Shown: one piece after another, positions 57,752 through 64,000 of the stretch | Numbering within the stretch: the stretch's first letter is position 1 | Layout: the number at the start of each line of letters is the position of its first letter | Made by a program: the position numbers and the translations under genes | NCBI RefSeq assembly: GCF_014199265.1 | Contig: NZ_JACIJG010000001.1 | Location: 248,001-312,000 of the forward strand | Reading direction: 5' to 3' | Source of the DNA: Brucella daejeonensis | GTDB lineage: Bacteria > Pseudomonadota > Alphaproteobacteria > Rhizobiales > Rhizobiaceae | Length of the DNA: 64,000 bases | Notes under the pieces: generated by a model | The model's database searches: none | Seen by the model: only the letters and a program-made list of their open reading frames with translations | Told to the model about the DNA's origin: nothing

Positions 57752-59152
57752 TTAATACCTGTAGTGTTCCGACTTGTACGGTCCCTGTGGAGTGACGCCG
57801 ATATAGGCGGCCTGTTCCTCGGAAAGCACAGTCAGCTTGGCGCCGAGCTTGTCGAGATGCAGGCGCGCGACCTTCTCGTCGAGATGCTTGGGCAGCACAT
57901 AGACTTCGTTCTTGTAAGCATCGGTGCGCGTGAAAAGCTCGATCTGGCCCAGCACCTGATTGGTGAAGGAAGCCGACATGACGAAGCTTGGATGACCTGT
58001 CGCATTGCCGAGGTTGAGCAGGCGGCCTTCCGAAAGAAGGATGATGCGCTTGCCGTCCGGGAACTCGATCAGATCGACCTGCGGCTTCACATTGGTCCAT
58101 TTCAGATTACGCAGGCTCGCGACCTGAATCTCGTTGTCGAAGTGACCGATATTGCCGACGATGCACATGTCTTTCATCTTGCGCATGTGGTCGATGGTGA
58201 TGACGTCCTTGTTGCCGGTCGTGGTGACGACAATGTCAGCCGTCGAAGCGGCATCGTCGAGCGTGACGACCTCGAAACCATCCATGGCGGCCTGAAGCGC
58301 GCAGATCGGATCGACTTCGGTGACCTTGACGCGGGCGCCGGCGCCCGACAGCGACTGCGCGGAGCCTTTGCCGACATCGCCATAACCGCAGACGACGGCG
58401 ACCTTGCCGGCCATCATCACGTCGGTGCCGCGGCGGATGCCGTCCACGAGCGATTCCTTGCAGCCATATTTGTTGTCGAATTTCGACTTGGTCACGCTGT
58501 CATTGACGTTGATGGCCGGGAAGGGCAGGAGACCCTTCTTCTGCAACTGATAGAGACGGTTGACGCCGGTGGTGGTTTCTTCCGTCACGCCCTTGATGGC
58601 GGCGCGCTGTTTCGTGAAGAAGCCCGGCGTCGCAGCCATGCGCTTCCTGATCTGCGCGAAAAGAACCTGCTCTTCTTCCGAGCCGGGGTTCGACAGCACG
58701 TCCTCACCCGCTTCGGCGCGCGCGCCGATCAGGATATACATCGTGGCGTCGCCACCGTCGTCGAGGATCATGTTGGACGGTTCGCCGTCCGGCCACTGGA
58801 AGATCCTGTCGGTATAGGACCAGTATTCCTCCAGCGTCTCGCCCTTTATGGCGAAAACCGGCGTGCCGGTCGCGGCAATGGCGGCGGCGGCATGGTCCTG
58901 CGTCGAGAAGATGTTGCAGGAAGCCCAGCGGACCTGGGCGCCGAGCGCCTGAAGCGTCTCGATCAGCACCGCGGTCTGGATCGTCATGTGCAGCGACCCG
59001 GAAATGCGCGCGCCTTTAAGCGGCTGGGTCTTGCCGAATTCCTCGCGCGCAGCCATCAGGCCCGGCATTTCGGTTTCAGCGATATCGAGTTCCTTGCGGC
59101 CCCAATCGGCCAATCCGAGGTCCTTGACGACAAAATCTTGGCTTGCGGTCAT
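57752..59152 (-). CDS. ahcY: adenosylhomocysteinase (S-adenosylhomocysteine hydrolase)
   Basis: A 466-residue NAD-dependent enzyme that cleaves S-adenosylhomocysteine to adenosine and homocysteine, relieving inhibition of methyltransferases. Blocks in order are [37 protein letters not shown], the NAD-binding [14 protein letters not shown] with Asp/His neighbours, [13 protein letters not shown] and the C-terminal KSEHYRY. The Lys/Tyr ending is diagnostic. The start is ATG 59152; the leader just upstream has an unusual repeat set. It lies 165 bp after ptsH. Confidence 0.97.
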   Translation of the reverse strand: MTASQDFVVKDLGLADWGRKELDIAETEMPGLMAAREEFGKTQPLKGARISGSLHMTIQTAVLIETLQALGAQVRWASCNIFSTQDHAAAAIAATGTPVFAIKGETLEEYWSYTDRIFQWPDGEPSNMILDDGGDATMYILIGARAEAGEDVLSNPGSEEEQVLFAQIRKRMAATPGFFTKQRAAIKGVTEETTTGVNRLYQLQKKGLLPFPAINVNDSVTKSKFDNKYGCKESLVDGIRRGTDVMMAGKVAVVCGYGDVGKGSAQSLSGAGARVKVTEVDPICALQAAMDGFEVVTLDDAASTADIVVTTTGNKDVITIDHMRKMKDMCIVGNIGHFDNEIQVASLRNLKWTNVKPQVDLIEFPDGKRIILLSEGRLLNLGNATGHPSFVMSASFTNQVLGQIELFTRTDAYKNEVYVLPKHLDEKVARLHLDKLGAKLTVLSEEQAAYIGVTPQGPYKSEHYRY

Positions 59153-59170
59153 CGCGTGCTCCAATCAAGA

Positions 59171-59220
59171 GCAATTCCAGCAAGGGCAACAGGTCACACC
59201 CGGAATTGCCCCGGAATTGC
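59171..59220 (-). promoter_or_regulatory. repeat-containing leader of ahcY
   Basis: GCAATTCC (59171-59178) has two exact inverted partners GGAATTGC (59202-59209 and 59213-59220), the latter two in direct repeat 11 bp apart. The set lies 19-68 bp upstream of the ahcY start. It may be an operator or alternative RNA stems. It does not match the SAH riboswitch pattern I know. Confidence 0.5.
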
Positions 59221-59317
59221 ATTGCAGAAATGCTGTCTGACTAGCAGATCGCAAGCGGAAGCACAACACCACATAAACAAATCTTTATACGTGCATATCG
59301 AGTTGATCCCGTCTGGG

Positions 59318-59632
59318 TCAACACTCTTCGCCGAACTTTTCCGCAATAAGCATCTGCAACGCGTCGAGCACGGCGCTCGCCTGTTCGCCCGAGGCGCTGA
59401 CCTCGATGCAACAACCCGGCGATGCAGCCAGCATCATCAGCCCCATGATCGACGTGCCGCCAACCGTCATGCCGTCCTTGCTCACGCGGACATGCGCATT
59501 ATAGCCATCGACAAGCTGCACGAATTTGGCCGAAGCGCGGGCATGAAGGCCGCGCTTGTTGACGATCTCGAAGGATCGCGAAACAGCACTGTCGGGTTCA
59601 TATTCACCGGTGACGGGCACACTGGACTGCAT
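59318..59632 (-). CDS. ptsH: HPr family phosphocarrier protein
   Basis: A 104-residue HPr-like carrier. The catalytic His30 is in NKRGLHARASAKF. The regulatory Ser61 is in GGTSIMGLMMLAAS, the site HprK would phosphorylate (Ser46 in Gram-positive HPr). An N-terminal extension of about 18 residues precedes the fold. With EIIA and HprK upstream and no sugar permease in sight, it belongs to a regulatory PTS branch. It starts 3 bp after the EIIA stop. Confidence 0.92.
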   Translation of the reverse strand: MQSSVPVTGEYEPDSAVSRSFEIVNKRGLHARASAKFVQLVDGYNAHVRVSKDGMTVGGTSIMGLMMLAASPGCCIEVSASGEQASAVLDALQMLIAEKFGEEC

Positions 59633-59635
59633 GAA

Positions 59636-60037
59636 TTACTTTCCTGTGAGGACCTGGCTCGCCACGTTGATATATTTGCGTCCCGCATCCTGTGCTTCGC
59701 GCAGCGCCGCCTTGATATCGTCCCCGATGCGGACGCTCGACAGCTTGATCAGCATCGGCAGGTTGACGCCCGCGATGACCTCGACCTTGCCTTCCTCCAT
59801 CACGGAAATAGCGAGATTGGACGGCGTGCCGCCGAACATGTCGGTCAGGATGATGACGCCGCTGCCATTGTCGGCGCGGCCGACCGCATCCACAATATCG
59901 CGCCGACGCTGCTCCATATCGTCTTCGGCACCGATGCACACGGTCTCGAAATTGTCTTGCGGCCCTACCACATGCTCGACAGCATGCAAAAACTCTTCGG
60001 CCAGTCTTCCGTGCGTGACAAGCACGAGTCCGATCAT
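59636..60037 (-). CDS. PTS mannose-class EIIA component (regulatory)
   Basis: A 133-residue EIIA-Man-fold protein. The phospho-acceptor is His9 in GLVLVTHGRLAEEF, and the family block VIILTDMFGGTPSNLA lies near residue 65. No EIIB or EIIC domains follow, so it is not part of a complete sugar transporter. In alphaproteobacteria this protein, HPr and HprK form a phosphorelay thought to sense carbon and nitrogen status. The start is ATG 60037. Confidence 0.92.
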   Translation of the reverse strand: MIGLVLVTHGRLAEEFLHAVEHVVGPQDNFETVCIGAEDDMEQRRRDIVDAVGRADNGSGVIILTDMFGGTPSNLAISVMEEGKVEVIAGVNLPMLIKLSSVRIGDDIKAALREAQDAGRKYINVASQVLTGK

Positions 60038-60241
60038 ACTATAAAAGCTCCCGTCGCGTGCCCGCCGCATCACCCCGCCAGAGTGTCGGATGGCACTGAA
60101 ACCACGCCGGAAAAGGACCGGCGAGTTGTGCATCTTGGCAGCGCAAATCTTGATGGCAAGTGAAAAATTCCCACGCTGCCATGAAAAAAGCAAAATGCCG
60201 CAGCGTGGCGAGATCCTAACCGATTCGTAACGAAGACGGTT

Positions 60242-60724
60242 TCAACCGTCCTCCGAGGGCCATTTTTCGTAGAACAAGGTCGCCTCGATGGCCCGCGAAA
60301 GCGCGTTTGAATCGCCGTTCGACGACAAAGCCGGCAAAAGAAGCCGGGGCAGGGAAATGCCTTCGAATTCCCACTTTCCACCGCCGGGGTAGCGTTCCGC
60401 CATCTCGCTTTCCACAAGGTGCACGACAAGGTCGAGCGGCGCGGAGGCCGCGAAAGCCACCCTGAAAAGCCCGGCGCCGCGAATCTCCACCCCCCCCGCA
60501 AGCGCTGCCGGAACGCTGGCGATGAGCCTGCCTCCTTCGGCATGGAGCAGGGTGCGGTCGTCGGCAACCAGCAAGGCTTCCTCCCCCCTCAGTCCGGCCC
60601 GTTCCACAAGCGTCATGGCAAGTTCGGTCTTTCCGGCGCCCGAGCGGCCCATGATCATGATACCGCGACCCCGAAGCTGGAGCGTCGTGGCGTGGAGACC
60701 GCTTTTTTCCTCTTCCGGCGTCAT
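60242..60724 (-). CDS. hprK: short HPr kinase/phosphorylase HprK (C-terminal catalytic domain only)
   Basis: A 160-residue protein holding only the catalytic half of HPr kinase. Walker A is GRSGAGKT (residues 26-33), followed by ALLVADDRTLL (the Asp-rich catalytic block), the IEIRG-like segment VEIRGAGLFRV and a C-terminal LPRLLLPAL region. Gram-positive HprK has about 310 residues with a separate N-terminal domain; the short form is typical of rhizobia. It phosphorylates the Ser of HPr. It sits between bvrS and the EIIA gene, in the same direction. Confidence 0.92.
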   Translation of the reverse strand: MTPEEEKSGLHATTLQLRGRGIMIMGRSGAGKTELAMTLVERAGLRGEEALLVADDRTLLHAEGGRLIASVPAALAGGVEIRGAGLFRVAFAASAPLDLVVHLVESEMAERYPGGGKWEFEGISLPRLLLPALSSNGDSNALSRAIEATLFYEKWPSEDG

Positions 60725-60766
60725 GCTGCCGCTCTTTCCTGTTTGGGCGTCATGCCTACTTGGGCG

Positions 60767-62581
60767 TCAAGCCGCCGGCAGATCGACGATGAAGCGCGCG
60801 CCCCTGAACCGGTCGGGCTTTTCCGGATCGACGATGTTTTCGGCGGTCAGCGTTCCGCCATGCGCCTCGATGATCTGGCGGCTGATCGAAAGGCCGAGGC
60901 CGGAATTCTGCCCGAAAGCTTCCGAAGCCGGACGATCCGTATAGAAACGCTCGAAGATGCGCTCGATATTCTCGATGGGAATGCCGGGACCGTTATCCTC
61001 GACGAGCACGCGCAGGCGGCTGCCTTCGCCCGCCAGCGTCACCACGATGCGTCCGGTATCGTCGGGCACGAAGGAACGGGCGTTTTCGATCAGGTTGCTG
61101 ACCACCTGTCCAAGTCGCAGATCGTGCCCGGCGACATAAAAGCCCTTCTTGCCGGCAGGCGGCCTGCCGGTATCGAACACGATTTCCGTGCCTTCCTTGT
61201 TGCGGCGCACTTCGCGGGCGGCAGTCACAAGATTGGTCAGAAGCGTCTTCATGTCGACATGCTCGATATGTTCGCGCGCAAGTTCGGCATCGAGACGCGA
61301 GGCATCGGAAATATCGGTAATCAGACGGTCGAGACGCCGCACGTCGTGCTGGATGACGTCGAGGAGCCGCTTGCGCGATTCTTCCGTCTTGGCGAGCGGC
61401 AGGGTTTCCACGGCGCTGCGCAGCGAGGTGAGGGGATTTTTCAGTTCGTGACTGACATCGGCGGCGAAGCTTTCGATGGCTTCGATACGGGTATAGAGCG
61501 AATCGGTCATTTCACGGATGGACGTGGACAAATGGCCCACCTCATCCTGACGCTCGGAGAAATCCGGTATCTCCACGCGGCTCTTCACACCATGGCGAAC
61601 GCGGTCGGCGGCTGCGGAAAGCTTGCGCAGCGGGCTTGCAATCGTCGATGCAAGGAAGAGCGACAGGATCACCATGACGACCGACACGACGCCGAAAACA
61701 CGGAAAACCGCCATGCGCTCGGCCTGCACGATCTTGTCGATGTCATCGCCCTCGGTCGAAAGCAGGAGAGCGCCGAGAATGGCGCGGGAGCGCTGGACGG
61801 GAACGGCAACCGACACGACCAGTTCACCCTTTTCATTGCGCCGCTGCGCGGTCTGCGGCGAGCCTGCCAGCGCCTTGACGATTTCCGGGTAGGCGAGGCC
61901 GTTGCCGCCGGGCTGTTCCTGATAGACGGGCAGGCCGCCACCGTAGATCAGGCGCGATATCCATCCGCCGATCCGTTCCCATATGCCCGGGGTCTCTTCT
62001 TCTATCGGCGGCAGATCGTAACGCAGAACCGGACCGGCGGAAGGAAAGCTCGGCGAATAGAGCGCGCGCGAATCGAGCAGCAGGTTCGCATAGCGATCGT
62101 AGATGCGCGCCCTCGTGCTCGTCGGCGAAATCAGCCGCCGCAGCAACGGCGAGACCTTTTCCGGGTTGATCGGAAATTCCCAGTTGTCAAGCGAATCGGG
62201 CGAGGGGGTCAGGCTCTGCCCGGCCTGTAGTTCGAGCAGTTTTTCCGGATCGATCATCAGCGAATTCGTATCGACGGTTGCCGATGCGGAAATCGCGCCC
62301 GCGATGATCTTGCCCTGCGTGAGCAGGCTTTCGATCTTCGCGTCGATCAGCCCCTCGCGAAACTGGTTCATGTAAAGAATGCCGGAGACAAGCACCGCCA
62401 GCGCCGCCAGATTGAGAAACAGGATGCGGCGCGTCAGGCTGGAAAACAGGTGCTGGCCAAGGAATTTGCGAAGGGGCGACAGGAAACGGCGCAGAAACAC
62501 CGAGCGTTGCCGTCGCGCCCTGCGTTCCCGCATATCCGATTTCTGGCCGACCAGGCCGTCGTTCCGGGTTTCTGCGACCAT
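60767..62581 (-). CDS. bvrS: sensor histidine kinase BvrS/ChvG
   Basis: A 604-residue membrane kinase. The cytoplasmic N-terminus is basic. Membrane helices lie at about 52-71 and 291-313, enclosing a 220-residue periplasmic sensor. A HAMP segment follows (about 315-365), then the H-box with His378 (FAADVSHELKNPLTSL), N-box NLIENARSF and G-boxes VEDNGPGIP and GLGLSISRQ. In Brucella BvrS pairs with BvrR and is needed for outer-membrane homeostasis and intracellular life; ChvG/ExoS are the rhizobial equivalents. It lies 65 bp after bvrR. Confidence 0.95.
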   Translation of the reverse strand: MVAETRNDGLVGQKSDMRERRARRQRSVFLRRFLSPLRKFLGQHLFSSLTRRILFLNLAALAVLVSGILYMNQFREGLIDAKIESLLTQGKIIAGAISASATVDTNSLMIDPEKLLELQAGQSLTPSPDSLDNWEFPINPEKVSPLLRRLISPTSTRARIYDRYANLLLDSRALYSPSFPSAGPVLRYDLPPIEEETPGIWERIGGWISRLIYGGGLPVYQEQPGGNGLAYPEIVKALAGSPQTAQRRNEKGELVVSVAVPVQRSRAILGALLLSTEGDDIDKIVQAERMAVFRVFGVVSVVMVILSLFLASTIASPLRKLSAAADRVRHGVKSRVEIPDFSERQDEVGHLSTSIREMTDSLYTRIEAIESFAADVSHELKNPLTSLRSAVETLPLAKTEESRKRLLDVIQHDVRRLDRLITDISDASRLDAELAREHIEHVDMKTLLTNLVTAAREVRRNKEGTEIVFDTGRPPAGKKGFYVAGHDLRLGQVVSNLIENARSFVPDDTGRIVVTLAGEGSRLRVLVEDNGPGIPIENIERIFERFYTDRPASEAFGQNSGLGLSISRQIIEAHGGTLTAENIVDPEKPDRFRGARFIVDLPAA

Positions 62582-62646
62582 GTCGCTCAGTCTGCTCTCG
62601 TTAAACTATCGCCAGACCCCAAGGACTGGCGATATGTAATTATCTG

Positions 62647-63366
62647 TCAGGCCTCGCGGAAGCGATAACCGACGCCATAAAGCGTTTCGATCATCTCGAA
62701 ATCGTCGTCAACCGCTTTGAACTTCTTGCGAAGGCGCTTGATATGGCTGTCGATGGTGCGGTCATCCACATAGACCTGCTCATCATAGGCCGCATCCATC
62801 AGTGCGTCACGGCTTTTCACCACACCCGGACGCTGCGCCAGCGAATGCAGGATCAGGAATTCGGTGACGGTGAGCGTGACCGGCTCGCCCTTCCAGGTGC
62901 AGGTGTGGCGTTCCTGATCCATGACGAGCTGGCCCCGCTCAAGCGATTTTGCCTGCTGTCCGGTCGGCTTGGCCGTGCCGTCACGCGCCGCAACGCGACG
63001 CAGGACCGCCTTGACGCGCTCGACCAGCAGGCGCTGCGAGAACGGCTTGGTGATGAAATCGTCCGCGCCCATCTTGAGGCCGAAAAGCTCGTCGATCTCG
63101 TCGTCCTTGGAGGTCAGAAAGATGACGGGAAGGTCCGACTTCTGACGCAGGCGGCGGAGAAGCTCCATCCCATCCATGCGCGGCATCTTGATATCGAAGA
63201 TCGCAAGATTGGGCGGACGCGCCGTCAGGCCGTCCAGCGCGGATGCGCCATCGGTATAGGTTTCCACCCGGTAGCCTTCCGATTCCAGCGCGATGGACAC
63301 GGAGGTCAGGATGTTGCGGTCGTCGTCGACCAGCGCAATTGTCTGCGTTGCCGAGGCTTCCTTCAT
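62647..63366 (-). CDS. bvrR: response regulator BvrR/ChvI
   Basis: An OmpR-class regulator of 239 residues. The receiver has acidic residues in [10 protein letters not shown], phospho-acceptor Asp58 ([13 protein letters not shown]), Thr in IFLTSKDDE and Lys in ITKPFSQ. The C-terminal winged helix contains [20 protein letters not shown]. BvrR governs envelope, virB and metabolic genes in Brucella, including PTS and gluconeogenic genes around it. The order bvrR-bvrS-hprK-EIIA-ptsH is conserved in the genus and in rhizobia. Confidence 0.96.
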   Translation of the reverse strand: MKEASATQTIALVDDDRNILTSVSIALESEGYRVETYTDGASALDGLTARPPNLAIFDIKMPRMDGMELLRRLRQKSDLPVIFLTSKDDEIDELFGLKMGADDFITKPFSQRLLVERVKAVLRRVAARDGTAKPTGQQAKSLERGQLVMDQERHTCTWKGEPVTLTVTEFLILHSLAQRPGVVKSRDALMDAAYDEQVYVDDRTIDSHIKRLRKKFKAVDDDFEMIETLYGVGYRFREA

Positions 63367-63779
63367 GCGAACCGTTCTCCTTCAGCTAGCCACCCGGAAT
63401 ATCCGGCTGGGGCGTCTTTCAGCCGCCGGAATACCGGCGAATTACCGACCGAGCGCCTGATTGCGCTTCGATATTAGTATAATGAGCCCGCTTGTGCAGT
63501 ACAAATTAGGTACAAAATGTGGCGGCTTCCCAGGAAGCCGCAAAACGCTTCTTGACGAATCGCGGCCTGGTTAACGCGCTCCCCGCCGAAAATCCCCCAT
63601 TGCCCCGGCTCGTAACGCTCAGGTTAACCGATTTAAAAAAATTTTAAAATTTTTAAATCGATTAAATGTTTGAATTGTCACGATTAATCTGTTTCTGACT
63701 GCCATCCTCTGTTTCGCGCCCAATCGGAAGGGCTGGAAAAGAGAGCTATCAATCTGTCAAACGGACATGCGGAGACACC
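63367..63779. promoter_or_regulatory. divergent control region between bvrR and pckA
   Basis: 413 bp shared by two divergent genes. It contains AT-rich sequence at about 63630-63680 with a large palindrome, GGTTAACC at 63623-63630 and a second GGTTAAC at 63569-63575. Promoters for bvrR (left) and pckA (right) must lie here. No gene is seen in it. Confidence 0.6.
63629..63660. repeat. 32-bp AT-rich palindrome upstream of pckA
   Basis: Perfect 11-bp arms CGATTTAAAAA / TTTTTAAATCG flank a 10-bp core AATTTTAAAA. It lies about 120 bp upstream of the pckA start. It may be an operator or an A-tract bend. Confidence 0.6.
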
Positions 63780-64000
63780 ATGAAAGAGACCGGCATTCAC
63801 AACACGGCCGCTTCGATTGCGACTTCTGGACTGAAGGAACTCTCCGCAGTCTTTTACAATCTGGGACCGGCACGGCTCTATGAAGAGACGATCCGTCGCG
63901 GCGAGGCCGAACTGACGGCACAGGGCGCGGTCGTTGCCCGCACCGGCCAGCATACGGGCCGTTCGCCGAAAGACAAATTCGTCGTGCGCGACGCCACCAC
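63780..64000 (+). CDS. pckA: phosphoenolpyruvate carboxykinase (ATP), 5' end
   Basis: The first 73 residues of ATP-dependent PEP carboxykinase, which converts oxaloacetate to PEP, the entry to gluconeogenesis. The N-terminal pattern [20 protein letters not shown] and the family block [19 protein letters not shown] are unmistakable. The rest lies beyond the right edge, so intactness cannot be judged; pckA is reported to be inactive in some Brucella strains. Divergence from bvrR is conserved in rhizobia (chvI-pckA). Confidence 0.95.
   Translation, partial: MKETGIHNTAASIATSGLKELSAVFYNLGPARLYEETIRRGEAELTAQGAVVARTGQHTGRSPKDKFVVRDAT

Noticed and set aside
59153-59317. SAH riboswitch upstream of ahcY
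   Set aside because: I looked for the conserved SAH-riboswitch core and did not see it. Only the GCAATTCC repeats are clear.
57737-60163. Plus-strand open frame of about 800 codons opposite ahcY, ptsH and the EIIA gene
   Set aside because: It crosses three real genes and their spacers; no ribosome-binding site or domain.
60419-62230. Plus-strand open frame of about 600 codons opposite bvrS/hprK
   Set aside because: Complement of certain genes; no protein-like pattern.

Overview
This window looks like core chromosome of Brucella (Alphaproteobacteria, Hyphomicrobiales). The identification rests on gene content and order, not on a database match. The main markers are a BvrR/BvrS-type (ChvI/ChvG) two-component pair followed by a short HPr kinase, a mannose-class EIIA and HPr; pckA divergent from that cluster; a rhizobial-type pmtA beside dnaKJ; a DivL-type tyrosine 'kinase'; and AddAB in place of RecBCD. 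Coding density is high, composition is even and GC-rich, and I see no insertion sequence, prophage, CRISPR array, tRNA or rRNA.

Layout. 1-3.0 kb (minus): an acyltransferase, rimI and tsaB, then an M29 aminopeptidase. 3.1-4.5 kb: a small lipoprotein and a SleB-type cell wall hydrolase. 5.1-11.5 kb (minus): the complete phosphate locus pstS-pstC-pstA-pstB-phoU-phoB, preceded by a four-repeat Pho box and lacking phoR. 11.7-20.3 kb: single genes, including rlpA-like and transglutaminase-like exported proteins, yifB/comM, gshB, an SMP-30 lactonase, pyrF and pmtA. 20.4-23.7 kb (minus): dnaK-dnaJ with two candidate promoters. 23.9-29.6 kb: the most accessory-like stretch, with an oxidoreductase, a nucleotidyltransferase/LysR pair divergent from an aldo-keto reductase, and an MFS exporter divergent from a TetR regulator.

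29.6-35.5 kb (minus): the translation block infC (ATT start), an ICMT-like methyltransferase, rpmI-rplT and pheS-pheT. 35.8-39.9 kb (plus): an alpha/beta hydrolase with a BenE transporter, a DUF2852 protein, a YgjP-type metallopeptidase and a YdcF-type protein. 39.9-45.4 kb (plus): trpF-trpB-(unknown)-trpA-accD-folC. 45.5-57.4 kb (minus): divL, a tsaE-amgK fusion, murU, addB, addA and trxA, closely packed. 57.7-63.4 kb (minus): bvrR-bvrS-hprK-EIIA-HPr followed by ahcY. pckA begins at 63780 and runs off the right edge.

How the parts connect. Envelope and stress signalling (BvrRS), carbon/nitrogen PTS signalling (HprK/EIIA/HPr) and gluconeogenesis (pckA) are adjacent. Phosphate import and its response regulator form one locus. 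The divL cluster places cell-cycle control beside t6A tRNA modification, cell-wall sugar recycling (AmgK/MurU) and recombination repair (AddAB). I found no wholly new system. The items most worth a second look are an unnamed gene translationally coupled between trpB and trpA, short repeats around rpmI-rplT, a structured convergent spacer near 14.7 kb, repeats in the ahcY leader, and a 32-bp AT-rich palindrome between bvrR and pckA.
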